Positions 20,637-32,045 of a stretch of DNA of 64,000 nucleotides are shown one piece after another. Source of the DNA: Steinernema hermaphroditum (Eukaryota; Nematoda; Chromadorea; Rhabditida; Steinernematidae); assembly GCA_030435675.1 (NCBI GenBank), contig CM059621.1:8184001-8248000 (forward strand), in the 5' to 3' direction. The notes under the pieces were generated by a model that searched no databases, was not told where the DNA came from, and saw only the letters and a program-made list of their open reading frames with translations. The translations under genes and the position numbers were made by a program. Within the stretch, counting starts at the first letter, position 1; each line of letters opens with the position of its first letter.

Positions 20637-22240
20637 ATGGGCTTCCGTGTGGCACTCCCTCTGCTCCCCCTTCTGCTTTTCGCCTCTTCTCTCGGCGATG
20701 ACTACTCCGGCAACAACTGCGACAACATCCTGTACGAGCAGTTCGGAGACTACTGCTTGAGGGTTCGTTCTCGACAAAGAGCGACTTCTAGATGGGGTAC
20801 CTAGACGTTCTCCTATCCGGCGAAGGTCTCCGAAGCGAGAGGTATCTGCGCCGAGGACAACGCCTTTCTGCCGTCGGCCCACGACCCCACAGAGCTCTAC
20901 GACCTCTACTCCTACGTGTCCCAAACGGGCTACAGCACCCCCGACAGCAGCGTTCTCCTCGGACTCACGTGCTTCGGCTCGACGAAGTCCTCTTTCTGGG
21001 ACGACATGACTTCCTACGACTACGGCCTCTTTTCCCGAGATCGTGAGCCTTCTGTGGGTGGCCATGTCAGGTCAGACGCCTTTCAGAGATCCCGGAAGGA
21101 ATCAGTTGTGTGGAGATGCTCAACTCGGACATCGGATGGACCTATAAGTTCGGAGACTGCAACACTATGGAGACGACGTTCGCCTGCGTTCTTCCACAAA
21201 CGGATGGTTAGTACTGGCCCCTTCGATAATCCCCTGAGAAGCTCATCTTCATCACTTCCAGAATCCATTCTGGCGTGCCCGGACGACTTCGACCCAGTCG
21301 AGGACCGCTGCATCCGCTACGTTCCCGCTACGGCGAGTCACGCAGAGGCGGAGCAGGTCTGCCAGAAGACCTTCCCGGGGACACACCTCGCCTCGGTGCA
21401 TTCGAAGAACAAGGTAGCCGAGCTTCAAAAAGAACTGGATGGCGCCTGGAGTGCCATCCACATCGGACTCTCCGAGGATGGAGGGGAGTACAAGTGGTCC
21501 GACGGCTCTACATACGACTTCCGAAACTGGGAACCAAGTGAGTGGATCTGTGAGTGGCTTCAAAAAAGACATGGCGACAGACTACCCCAACTCCGAGCGC
21601 GGGAAGTGCGTCCGAATGGAAACGAAGCCGACGTCCAACGGCATGTGGAGGAACATCCCCTGCTTCGTGAAGCTTCCCTACTTCTGCGAACTTCCAGGTT
21701 CGTTCCGTACAGGACCCTTTTAGGACTGCGTTTCAGCCAGCGTGAAACCCAGCAAGTCGCCGATGGATTTCCCTCCCACTTCCGGAGACAACGACTGCCC
21801 CTCGGATAGCGGCTTCCACGACCACGGATACGTCAGTTCCCGAAGGTCCCTCTCGCCCTCTATTTTCCTACTGTAGGTCACTTCTCCGGGATATCCGGCC
21901 ATCACCACGGGAAATATCTGCGACTACCACCTCTCATCTCCTTCTGGAACGGTCGTTTCCCTCAAATTTCTCGACTTCTCCATGTGCAACCCGCAGCATG
22001 CCGTCATCTATGACGGACCCAGCACCTCCAACACGACGAAGGTGCTGGCCACGTAGGTGCAGAGTCCGAACTCCACCCACGAACTCGCCTAGGCTAACCT
22101 ATTACTCGACCGCCTCGGAGATCAACAAGGTGTACGTCTCCAGTGGCAACACGATGACCGTCCACTACGACTTCCACGCGGACCAGTGCGACAACGCCGG
22201 AAGAGGATTTGTCTTCCGCTTCGAGACACAGAAACACTGA
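20637..22240 (+). CDS. Secreted C-type lectin with two CTLDs and a CUB domain
   Basis: Eight exons (20637..20762, 20805..21042, 21087..21206, 21262..21537, 21569..21697, 21737..21831, 21877..22052, 22093..22240) sum to 1308 nt, 435 residues. A signal peptide (GFRVALPLLPLLLFASSLG) is followed by CTLD1 (CDNILYEQFGDYCL, CFGSTKSSFWDDM), CTLD2 (CPDDFDPVEDRCIRY, AIHIGLSEDGG, WSDGSTYDFRNWEPN, GKCVRME, PCFVKLPYFCEL) and a CUB domain (TSPGYPAITTGNICDYHL, AVIYDGPSTSNT). This CTLD-CTLD-CUB layout is common among nematode clec genes that are often induced by pathogens. Canonical EPN/WND-type calcium ligands are only partly present (EPN present in CTLD2), so sugar binding is uncertain. The fourth intron is only 31 nt and ends AAAAAAG. 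Confidence 0.92.
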
Positions 22241-23963
22241 GCACACTGTATTGAAGTAGAGTTTCGGGATTTGTCTTTTGTGAAACACAAAGAAAAGAGG
22301 ATGTGTGTAAGGCTCATTTTATCAGGAAAGTCGAGACGAGGAAGACCCAGCTGGGATACGTTTAAGGACTGACTTCCCCGAAATGTCTTCCTGAAACCAT
22401 CGAACCTCCAAGGAAGTGTAGAGGAAAGTGTAACTCCAACATGAACGCACACAGCATTCAGCCAATGCTTTCCACTGCCCACGTGTTCTTTGTTGTTGGT
22501 CGTTACCATCCCTCACATCGATCAAGCTTTATTAGCTTGTTTTTCTGTTCACCGCAAACTCTTCCTCCACTTTCCCATCTCCAGTTTCCCTTCACCTATA
22601 CTTTGTAATTGAAGTCGTCTAACAACTTTGCCTCGAACCGACGATTTCTCGTGTTTTTTGTCCTCCTTCCGACGATTGGTTCGTCCGCTCAGCTGGCGGG
22701 AAGGTCAATTTTCGGCGGCGGCATTTCGCTAAGACGCGAAACATATGGTTTCCGGGGGAGTGTATCTGGGAACAGCGTCGGCGAGTGGAGGGTATCAAAG
22801 GGGATGTACACCTAATTGGGTATTCATGTGACCCCCACAGCCACTCGGCGCAGTCACTTCGCCGTCCTTGAGCGACTCTCCGAGAGGACCGCATAAACAA
22901 ATCGCAACGTTCTCTTCCCTTGTTTATTCTGAGGTGGACATGGCAGTGCAGGTCCTCCCTACAGGCAGCGTTGTTTGCAGCTGGCTGCGCCCACCAGCAG
23001 ATGCTCGTTTCATTCCGCGCCGCTTGACGGATTAATCGCATCTCCGCCAAACGGACTGATTCCGTCCGTAAAAAAACGACTTCGCAGGATTCGGGCGAAG
23101 TAAAGTGATATATCGTTTGCTCAAGTTCATCCCCGAAGGCCTGAGAGTACGACAGAAGCGTCTTTAAGGGAGGTTGGTGTTCTTTTATTCAATTTAATTG
23201 GAGAGTGAGTCAGCTGATTTTGTTTATGTCTCCACTCTGTAGAAACAACCTTTGGTGGAATAAAACTTGTTTCGTTCCATCGGCACTTCTTGAGTCGAAA
23301 ACAAAGGCGATCCCCATTTCAACTGCTTCGAGAACAATGTATCAGCAGCAGACCCACCGGAGTATGATACGGTTTAAGGATTCAGAGAAGGAATGTGTTT
23401 TTTAGCTTGATTTAGTTCTCGAATTGCAAATTCCGTTTCCCTTTGACTCTTATTCAGAGTCCAGCACACTGCTAATATTTCCCTCTTACTGGCACTGCTC
23501 CTCGTTCTAAACTTTCTCTCTAAGACAACGTAATTGTTGAACCTTTAAACCGGTTCTTCCATAGATTTACCTTTCTTAAGATATCTCCCGTTGTTGCGAA
23601 CTGAGACCACTATTGAAGAAGATCGATTTCTGACGAACACCGCCTATGGCATCTAGATTTCCTCGGATTCATCGAACCCATCCTTCTCCTCATCGGCCTT
23701 CTTCTTCCACTTGTTCTGCTATTTGTTCTGTTCGTTACACAGTCCATCCGGTGGTGACTCATCAGGGTCTCTTTTTTGGCTGCCTTCTGCGAGTAGGCGT
23801 CGCCCGAGGCCTCGGAGGCTCGGGCGGAGCCTCGGAGGTTCTGTTACAACGCGTGTTGTTTTCGCGACCGCCGCCGATCAGAGCCCGCTCGCGCTGTTTT
23901 CTTCGTCCCCTCGGCGCCCTTCCGACCGGGTTTCCAACTCGAACTCTTTCAGAAGTTCTCGCG
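22241..23963. other. Intergenic; 3' part holds a 5' block shared by the MARVEL-like genes
   Basis: I see no supported gene from 22241 to about 23840. The block 23846-23963 (starting GTTCTGTTACA, including GAGCCCGCTCGCGCTGTT) is shared with 25565-25678, upstream of the second MARVEL-like gene, and likely represents promoter and 5' UTR. Confidence 0.5.
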
Positions 23964-25430
23964 ATGGCCCTTAGTCTGAACACGCGGTACCTGAGCACCA
24001 ACCGCGGCCTCATCAAGATCGCGCAGATCATCATCGGATTCGTCATCTGCTCGCTTCTGTGCGCCCACTGGTGAGTCAGCGATCGATCCTTGCACGTCGG
24101 CGTTCGCCGAAAACCAGCACATGGTCCTGTTTTTGTGCAAAAGTGCACTGTCAGAGGAGTTGGAGAGGAGAACAGGTGCTCGAGAGTCCGGGCAAAACAA
24201 GGCGCATTCTGGTGCCGGAAAGTGCGTCCTGTTTAGGGAGAACACGTCGTTCAACTTGACTTACGGCAGAAGAAGAGCTAATTATTCCGAATGAGTGATG
24301 GCAGAAGTAGTTGGGAGGCGAATGATTAGGGAATGAATGGATTGGTGTGATGAATTGCGCATTCCTGATGTCGTTCGTTTGATGAGAAATTGCATCCATG
24401 ACATCAACAAAGGTGTCATAAATAAGGATGTAGGGCTTGTTTGTGTCGCTATGACCCGCGCCATTTGACAAATAGGGCTGTCTTACGGTAAATGCCCCCT
24501 CAACGACCATCACACATCGTGCAAATCGAGCAGTCTTGACTTACCGTGCAACCAAGAGGTCGCATCGGTGATCAAATAACATGATTCGATTCAAGTTCAA
24601 AGATGGATTCAAGGAGATATAAAATAACATACATTGAGCTGCAATGTCATTACCAGTGGGTTCGTGAATCAATCAGGAATACGGTAGAGGATATAAAAGG
24701 TCAAAACACTGAATTTCGATGTAACAGATTACAATCTCCCTCTGATTGACACGCAATGTTCCAAAAAGGTCCGTTCCAGCTGGCATCGGTCTATTCTTCA
24801 GCCTCATTTGCATCGATTTTCGGGTCTCCGAATGTCACAAACCACGCAATTTCCCAATTGTTTCTTCCTTCGGAGCGCGCCATCAAATCCAAATGTCCTC
24901 GAACGCTCCCTAGGGCCGCAATCTATCAATGTTTCAAATCGTCGAAGTTTCGCACTTTGTAAACAAGATTGTTTACCCGTCTCCTTGAGTCGTTCTATCT
25001 TTAAAACACACCCATCAACAGGTCTTGTGCCATGAAAGAGCCTCGATTCGGGCACCACTTACCTCGCCTAATCCCAGGTACGGCGGCAAGAGTTGCTTCG
25101 GCGACGGCCGCCTTGGCGTCTGCTCGACCTTCAACTTCCTCATCCTCATCGGAAACATCGCCTTCTTCGCCCTAAACTTCCTCGACCTCACCAACTACCG
25201 CGCCGAACGGACCTACTCGGTCATCTGCTGCGTCGTCTTCCTTATCTGCTCGGCCCTCATCATCTGGTACGTCATCGAGTACAACGTGGAGCGCGGATTC
25301 CTCATCGCCAGTTGCGTAAGGGTCTTTCCTTCGGTTCCTGTGGACCTCCTTCTTCTAGGTGCTCATCGTCATCCAGTTTTTCCTCTTCCTCTGGGACGTC
25401 AAGATCCTCCAGGGCGAGGCCTCCAACTGA
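23964..25430 (+). CDS. Four-pass MARVEL-like membrane protein, copy 1
   Basis: Exons 23964..24070, 25078..25315 and 25359..25430 sum to 417 nt, 138 residues. Four hydrophobic helices are evident: IAQIIIGFVICSLLCAHW, FLILIGNIAFFALNFL, SVICCVVFLICSALIIWYVI and VLIVIQFFLFLW, with short loops and a Cys-containing extracellular loop (SCFGDGRLGVC). Size and topology match MARVEL-type nematode proteins, but this is by pattern only. The first intron is about 1 kb, while its paralogue's intron at the same place is 51 nt. The second intron (after LIASC) is absent in copy 2. The start follows a shared GTTCTCGCGATGG/CCTCGCAATGG context. Confidence 0.82.
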
Positions 25431-25564
25431 GAGAACCTTCCACAGATCTACGCAATTTCGCTAAAGAAGACTATACCGTATTCATTACTGACCCGCATAA
25501 TCCTGATGTATTATTATGCTTGTAAATAAATAGATTTCTTGAAACATCTTCTGAAAGCATGTGC

Positions 25565-25678
25565 CGCCCTAGGAATGAGGTTCTGTTACAGCGCGCCTTG
25601 TTTTCGCGTCCGCCGCTGATCGGAGCCCGCTCGCGCTGTTCCCTTCCTCTCCTCCAGCTTCCAACAGAAGTCCTCGCA
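25565..25678 (+). promoter_or_regulatory. Duplicated 5' block of MARVEL-like copy 2
   Basis: Shares GTTCTGTTACA, TTGTTTTCGCG and GAGCCCGCTCGCGCTGTT in order with 23846-23963. It is conserved at distances that fit promoter plus 5' UTR, ending at the ATG at 25679. Confidence 0.5.
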
Positions 25679-26140
25679 ATGGCCCTCAGCTTGAATAAGC
25701 GGTACTTGAGCTCAAACCGTGGCTTCATCAAGATCCTGCAGATCATCATCGGATTTGTCATCTGCTCGCTTTTGTGCGCCCATTGGTGAGTCAGCAATCA
25801 ATCCGTACATGCCTAGCTTCCCCAATCTGTCCCCAGGTACGACGGCAAGAGCTGCTTTGATGACACCCGCCTCGGCGTCTGCTCGACCTTTAACTTCGTC
25901 ATCCTCTTCGCAAACATCGCCTTCTTCGTCCTAAACTTCCTCGACCGCATCCATTTCCACGCCGAGCGCATTTACTCCATCCTCTGCCTCGTTGTCCTCC
26001 TCATCTGCTTGGCGCTCATCATCTGGTTCATCGTCGAATACAGCGCCGAACGCGGAGTTCTCATCGCCGACTGCGTACTCATGGCCATCCTGTTGCTCCT
26101 CTTCCATTGGGACGCCCAGATCCTCCATATGTTCATATAA
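25679..26140 (+). CDS. Four-pass MARVEL-like membrane protein, copy 2
   Basis: Exons 25679..25785 and 25837..26140 give 136 residues, collinear with copy 1 (ALSLNKRYLSSNRGFIKILQ; SCFDDTRLGVCSTFNFVIL; AERIYSILCLVVLLICLALI; CVLMAILLLLFHWDAQIL). The second intron of copy 1 is missing and the reading frame crosses that point cleanly (ADCVLM), so it was lost here or gained in copy 1. The C-terminus ends MFI rather than GEASN. Same strand and 250 bp downstream: a tandem duplication. Function unknown. Confidence 0.82.
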
Positions 26141-26221
26141 GCGAGCCTTCGAATTCAGTAGACCGTGCAGTATCTACAACTGCCCGAGTTCCCACATCGT
26201 TCTACTGTATCATAATACAAA

Positions 26222-26703
26222 TAAACCCGGCTGTGCGCGAATTCGCGCCCTCCAGGTACTAAAAGCCAATTAGCCTGTAGCCCTGCGGGCGGCAAGATTG
26301 GCGCTCATAGATAGGGCTGAAGTTGGGGCCCAAAACTGTAGCCCTGCGGGCGGCAAGATTGGCGCTCATGTAAATGGCTGGGTGGGCGAAAAAACTGTAA
26401 AGTTTCAGGAAACTCGAACCGAAAACACTGCTGGTTACAAAATAGGCAAAAAATCACTCAAAAACAGCAAAAAAACTCAAAGCCTAGCATCACCAGAGAG
26501 ATAGTAGAAGTAGAGCACTACCATTTCTTCTGTCTGTGTGGCTCATTGCGAACGTTCTCTGTTTGTAAGCGGGCGGTGTCGGGTTCGGTTCCCCTCGGGG
26601 TCCTTATTTTGTGTGGGTGTTTCCGCCGTGCGCACGGAAAAACACACACACACACTCACACAGACCAACGGACCCGTCGGTTCTCCATTTATATATAGGG
26701 GAT
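26222..26703 (+). repeat. tRNA-like (SINE-like) repeat, copy 2, uninterrupted
   Basis: Full 482-bp copy of the unit at 6907..8658 without the mariner. It has TAAACCCGGCT start, GCGCGAATTCGCGC palindrome, two GCCCTGCGGGCGGCAAGATTGG modules, box A-like TGGCTCATTGCG, box B-like GGTTCGGTTCC (about 26581-26591), a GTGTTTCCGCCGTG/CACGGAAAAACAC hairpin, a CA repeat and the end ATTTATATATAGGGGAT. It serves as the empty-site reference for the mariner insertion. Confidence 0.75.
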
Positions 26704-26856
26704 AAATTGACTTCTCGGTTCTACTTTCCATAAAAGCGCTAAAGAGACCACTGCTTCTTATTGTTATCGGATTACTAAACAATTAATTACATTTTCATTC
26801 TTCATCGTTCGCTACTTCTTTCTAGGTGATCGCTATTTCGTTATCTGAAAAAGTCT

Positions 26857-28282
26857 TTAGCAAAGCCAAAAAAAGACCAAAGCGCCTACATAGAAGTACG
26901 ATCCCGCGGTGGGTGTTCCTAGGAACTTTCCAGTTTCGCTCGAAAGGAACTCCGTGAAGGAGGTGTAGTTCGCGTGGAGGTCCTGGTAGGTGATAGGGTT
27001 GCGCCTTGTCAGAGGCACCTTGGTCTTGAAGACGAGCACGATGTACAGTTTTCGGACTGAAACGACCGGCGTAGAGAAGTGGATATGGCTCGGATCACCT
27101 TGTTTAGTGCTGACTTGGTCGTTTGTGGTGGTGAAGACGCGGTTTATCGTGCGGAAGTAAGCGCCCTCGTCCCAGGCGGGCACCGAGAGTTCCACCTCTC
27201 GACTCAGCGTTGACGGCCGATTGTAGTAGAAGTTCATCGCCTCGGGGTTCCCGTGGGGATCTGAACACGGTGCACAGGACAGGGTAGGGGCGCACTCACT
27301 GAAGATGACGAGGATGTGGTGGAAGTATCCGGGAAACTGGTCCTGCAGAAGGACGACCTTCTTGAGGTAGACGGGTTCGCGGAGGCGGAATGGGATCATG
27401 CTGAAATGGTCGCCGGTGCGGATCTCTGGAAGGGGGTTCTTGGTGGGGGCGTATTCGTTCAGGACTATCTGAAAGACGAAGTATGTCCAGTCAAGTGAGG
27501 CAACCCACTCTGTCGATTCCGAAGGCAGGCGCCAGGGGAACCAGAGAAGGCGACAGTGAAGTCACGTAGAAGACCGGCATCGAGAGATCGGCCGAGAGCT
27601 TGTTGATTCCGACCTTTGTCTCGTAGAACACTAAACTCCCCTCTGAATCGCCTCCTCCTGGCATCTCCTACCGTTCTCGAAGGAGTCCAGAGTGGTCGAC
27701 TTGCAGCAGAGGTGCATGTTGTAGGTGGTGAGCATCTGCGAGTTCACGGCCTCCTCGCAGGAGTAGCCTTCTGGACATGGCGACTTGTCGGATGGATCGC
27801 AGAGCAGCACCGAGGGGATATCGTACGAGGAGGCGCCGTAGGGACAAACTAGGATAGGGCTGTAGGTGTGCAACGAGAGAAGTGGATCTACTCGGTTTGA
27901 CCTGCTCGGGGTTTCCAGGTGGGTTGCTCAGGTCCTGAGGGTAGTCGCTGCAGCAGCGGTAGCTCTTGGTCCTCTTCGAGAAGAGGCAGACGGGATTCCT
28001 GCCGGTACATTCGATCGGGTCCTGCGGAGAACAGCGCACTCCGTCGCGGTCGAATTCGCCGCACATCGAGAAGGTCGGCAGGATGTTCTGCTCGTGGGTC
28101 TGCCACGGGAAAGGACACGCTGTAGAGTGACTGTGGCACTAAACATCATTTCCCAGCCTACCGTCTTCCTCTTCCTCTTCGCTGACATCCTCTGCGTCGT
28201 CCTTGGCCACCTTCTTCCTTGGCCTCGCCGCGAATACCAAAGAAGCCGCGAGGGTGAGAAGAAAGAGGCCCAGCAGCTGCAT
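26857..28282 (-). CDS. Secreted cysteine-rich (lustrin-like) protein, divergent paralogue A
   Basis: Seven exons (28162..28282, 27892..28119, 27672..27848, 27509..27630, 27300..27468, 27099..27260, 26857..27056) sum to 1179 nt, 392 residues. A signal peptide (MQLLGLFLLTLAASLVFAA) and an acidic stretch (DVSEEEEEDG) precede two Cys-rich modules (MCGEFDRDGVRCSPQDPIEC...SYRCCSD and VKPICPYGASSYDIP...CPEGYSC...HLCC), whose pattern recalls nematode lustrin/WAP-like repeats. The C-terminal 220 residues (PEIRTGDHFSMIPFRLREPV, PEAMNFYYNRP, GKFLGTPTAGSYFY) match the paralogue at 29002..30356 and form a module I cannot name. Exon boundaries agree with the paralogue. The two genes are head to head, 719 bp apart, an inverted duplication. 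Confidence 0.82.
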
Positions 28283-29001
28283 GGCGCGGTCACGTACGGT
28301 CAAATGACGGGCGGCTTTGGGGTGACGGCGCGCTTTATTTGTCAACTGGAGTGGCGTGACTTCAGGCAAAAAGATAGTCTCCGTTAGGGCAGATGACAAA
28401 CATTTGGAGACGGGCATGGACTGTCGGATTAGGGTCATATGGCACCTTAGAGCAAAATATTGGACAGTCACATTCATGGAGAGGCCCTACGGCATATGCG
28501 AGCCAAGTACAGAAAACTGCACTCGTTTAGGGGCATCACTTCAACGCTTCCTGTAGCCCTCCAACCAACAGAAGCTACTAAAGTAAAGGTTACGATGTGA
28601 CTATTGTATCTTAAGAACGCGGATTGAAGGTGTCACCTCTAAATTAGCTGCGCTTAAAGAGTCCAAGTTGGATAGAACACTGCTATAGCCACTTACTCCG
28701 ATCCCATAAGAATCTATCTGGTGGATATTTCGTCCCAGAAGTTCACCTTCGCTAACTAATCTATTCGAATCTTCAACAATTCCCTTTTCGTCAAACCAAC
28801 TCACCGATCAAAACACCCTAAGATCCACTTCCCTCTTTGTCCTGACCAACCACGTACTTCTCCACCCTCTCTGTTTGTCGATTTCGCGCCGCGTCATGGC
28901 CCCTTCGCGTGAGTTTCTGCTAACAGGGCGTTCTCGGCGTCTATTTACTCACTCCCTCTCTTCTCAGATCGTCGCCAGTGGTCACTCTCGGCTCCCTCGC
29001 G
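28283..29001. promoter_or_regulatory. Shared upstream region of the divergent cysteine-rich pair
   Basis: 719 bp without a supported gene between the two start codons; it must contain both promoters. I see no clear symmetry between its halves. Confidence 0.45.
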
Positions 29002-30356
29002 ATGACATCACCTTCTCTAGTTCTCTTGATCTCCATGTTCGCAAGCTGCTTTGCCCAAGGACCGCCACCCGACCGGCCAGGTAACACTTCTTGTGCCCGG
29101 GGCCGCACCCTCCCTTCCAGATTGTAGCGCAGGATGGCACAGCTCCGAACTCACCTACGTGCCCACCATTGGCATGTGCGCCGACTACGAGGCGGGCACC
29201 GGGGTGCCGTGCAGTCCCAACGCACCCTTCACATGCACAGGCCGGAATCCTTTCTGCGCGCAGAGCGACGGGAAGGAGTTCCGCTGCTGCAGCGACATCG
29301 TCCAGGACAGCGCCGATCTCCCGGATCTGGAGCCCGACATGATCAAACCCGTGTGTCCGAACGGCGCCATTCCCTACAAGATCCCCCAGGTGATGGTCTG
29401 CGACCCCAGCATCGTCAACTTCTGTCCCAACGACTATACATGTGTGGAGGCCGGCAACGGCCATCTTCTACCCCCGGAGGGTCGCAGTCTCTGCTGCAAG
29501 ACCTCAACGCTCTACTCCTTCGCCAAGGGTGTGCCGTCTCCTCACTCCCTAAACCCGTTTTTCCAGTGTTCCTCGAGCTGAATCTCTCGCCGCGAATCGT
29601 CCCTCAGCCCCCTCTGGCGGCCATCGACTTTGTAAGACCGGCCACCAGTGCAGAAAGTGACCACTTTAGGTGACTTTGAACGTCCACACTTCGGTGATGA
29701 TGCATGCCCCGGAGATCCGCACGGAGGACCATTTCGTCCTCACTCCCTACAAACTGCTGGAACCCGCCTACATCAAGAAGGTGACCCTCTTTCACGAACC
29801 CACGAAGGGAAGCTTCCTCCACGTCGTCATGTTCAGTAAGTTCACTGAATTCTAGATTTTTTGCAAAGAAAGTGTCATGGAAATCCAAATCCGGTCAACT
29901 TTCCTCCTTTTTGCAGACCCTAACAGCAAGAACGAGCACATGCAGTTCTACTACGACCGGAAGGCGAACGGTAAAACGATCGACCTGGAGGAACCGATCG
30001 CCGACGGCGGCTTCATCAGCAAGCACATCGTCAACCAGCCCTTCTCCTTCAACATCGAGCAGCACAGAGCCGTCGTCAACGAGAACTGTAGTGATGCATG
30101 CCTCTGTCTCCGTGAGCGACATCTTTTTTAGACCGCAAAATGTGGGTGGTCCTCGTCTATAAGACAGTAGACCCTCTGACGCGTCTCTTCGTCTCCGTCT
30201 CCACCGACCTCAACGCGAAGTATCGTTCGGTGGTCGAGTTCCTGAGGAGCGACACAGGGAAACGCCTCGGGACGCCCGTCGCCGGGAACTACTTCTTCGT
30301 GAGTGGTCGAGTCAGATACAGGTTCTAGAGGAAGTTTTCAGTTAACAGCGGAGTAG
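29002..30356 (+). CDS. Secreted cysteine-rich (lustrin-like) protein, divergent paralogue B
   Basis: Exons 29002..29080, 29121..29528, 29567..29631, 29670..29835, 29917..30087, 30132..30298 and 30342..30356 sum to 1071 nt, 356 residues. Signal peptide SPSLVLLISMFASCFA, then Cys-rich modules GMCADYEAG...CSPNAPFTCTGRNPFC...FRCCSD and IKPVCPNGAIPYKIPQVMVC...FCPNDYTCVEAG...LCC. The C-terminal module shares PEIRTEDHF, MQFYYDRKA and GKRLGTPVAGNYFF with paralogue A. The last intron (30299..30341, GTGAGT...TTTTCAG) adds LTAE; without it the frame reads on to TAG at 30326-30328. Paralogue B has the second intron of A removed (modules fused in one exon). Extracellular role inferred from signal peptide and Cys pattern. 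Confidence 0.84.
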
Positions 30357-30626
30357 TCACTCTCAAGTCAAGGAGAGCACAGTGCGTGGAGGGCGGATGG
30401 GTCCACAGTAATCCATAGTAATAAACATGTAAAAGAATCAGAAGTACTTGAACGCACTCGGAATATGTGTTAGGTTATGCCAAGAACATCACTTTTTCGA
30501 CCGCTCAAAGATTGGTCAAATGGTCGCATAGAAATTTTTGTCTCATTTTGGCGCCCGATAGTGTTGGAGTTTTCAGAGCAGACAAGAAAGTCTGTCTAGT
30601 TGGCCCCGTGCGACCGGTCGATTCTA
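30357..30626. other. Intergenic left flank of the foldback element
   Basis: About 270 bp without gene signal; the 3' UTR of the cysteine-rich gene is expected at its start. Confidence 0.4.
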
Positions 30627-32043
30627 CAGTGCGACGCAAAATGATAGGTCCACCCAATTATTTTCTTGTTTTTGTTCTTTCAAAAGCTGTGGAAGAAATC
30701 CGACAGTACCTTCAGAAAGAGCACTCAATACTACAGTATCATTCACAAATTGCCCACTGCTTGTCAAGTATTTTTTATCAGAAAAAATATGAATAGGAAT
30801 TTGATCCGGATTTACCGACGCAAAATGATAGGTCCACTTGTAGAAAACCTGCGTTAAGCATTTAAATTGACGTTTGATCTTGACTTAAACATTAACCAAC
30901 GGATAAAAATCTACGCTTAATATAGTCTGTGGTTTCTTACTGACTACCGTCAGATCTACGCCCCCTAAAATTTAAAATCTTGCCATAGGGTTCGTTTTGA
31001 GAAAAAGTTGGGCTTTTCTTTGATAGTAGCCTGAAAACAGGACAGAACTGCGCAAAACACCGTTTTCAGCGTCCGAAATTACATAGAGGTATCAATTAGA
31101 TCGTTTTAGTGCTTCTGGACATCACTTCCCCTTCAAAACTTAGAACCCCAACTTGACCTGCACTCTTATCCGGGTCCCGGAACGATCTGTAAGACGGGAT
31201 TTCCAGCTTTTTTTGATTATTTCCATGTTGCAGAGCGTATGCGAAAACCCCAGCTTTTGTTTTATCCCATGAAAAATGGAATACATGCGCAGTCCGGGCG
31301 TGAAAACATCGTATCATGGAATTTACAATGAAAAAAGGTCGTTTTTTCAAAGGATTTTGAAAGATCCGGCTTTCCCTTATTAATAACCTCAGGCAATTGT
31401 CAGAAGATAACCCGGATAGGTTTTCGCATACGCTCTACAACGTGGAAATGATCACAAAAGCTGAAAATCCCGTCTTACAGATCGTTTCGGGACCCGGACA
31501 AGAGTGCAGGTCAAGTTGGGGTTCTAAGTTTTGAAGGGGAAGTGATGTCCAGAAGCACTAAAACGATCTAATTGATACCTCTATGTAATTTCGGACGCTG
31601 AAAACGGTGTTTTGCGCAGTTCTATCCTGTTTTCAGGCTGCTATCACAAAGAAAAGCCCAACTTTTTCTCAAAACGAACCCTATGGCAAGTTTTTAAATT
31701 TTAGGGGGCGTAGATCTGACGGTAGTCAGTAAGAAACCACAGACTATATTAAGCGTAGATTTTTATCCGTTGGTTAATGTTTAAGTCAAGATCAAACGTC
31801 AATTTAAATGCTTAACGCAGGTTTTCTACAAGTGGACCTATCATTTTGCGTCGGTAAATCCAGATCAAATTTTTATTTATATTTTTTTCTGATAAAAAAC
31901 ACTCGACAAGGAGTGGAAAATTTGCATGTGATACTGTAGTATTGAGTGCTCTTTCTGAAGGTACTGTCGGATTTCTTCCACAGCTTTTGAAAAGACAAAA
32001 ACAAGAAAAAAATTGGGTGGACCTATCATTTTGCGTCGCACTG
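30627..32043. mobile_element. Foldback (palindromic) Tc1/mariner-type element, 1417 bp
   Basis: Two inverted arms of about 620 bp (30627-31250 and 31421-32043) surround a roughly 170-bp spacer. The ends read CAGTGCGACGCAAAATGATA inward on both sides and are flanked by TA (30625-30626 and 32044-32045), the target duplication of Tc1/mariner elements. The terminal CAGTGC and the later GATAGGTCCAC also recall Tc1 termini. Within each arm the end motif GACGCAAAATGATAGGTCCAC recurs about 190 bp inward (30818 and 31830 areas), so a smaller element may be nested in a larger one. No transposase frame survives. The whole unit could form a long hairpin or dsRNA. Confidence 0.92.
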
Positions 32044-32045
32044 TA

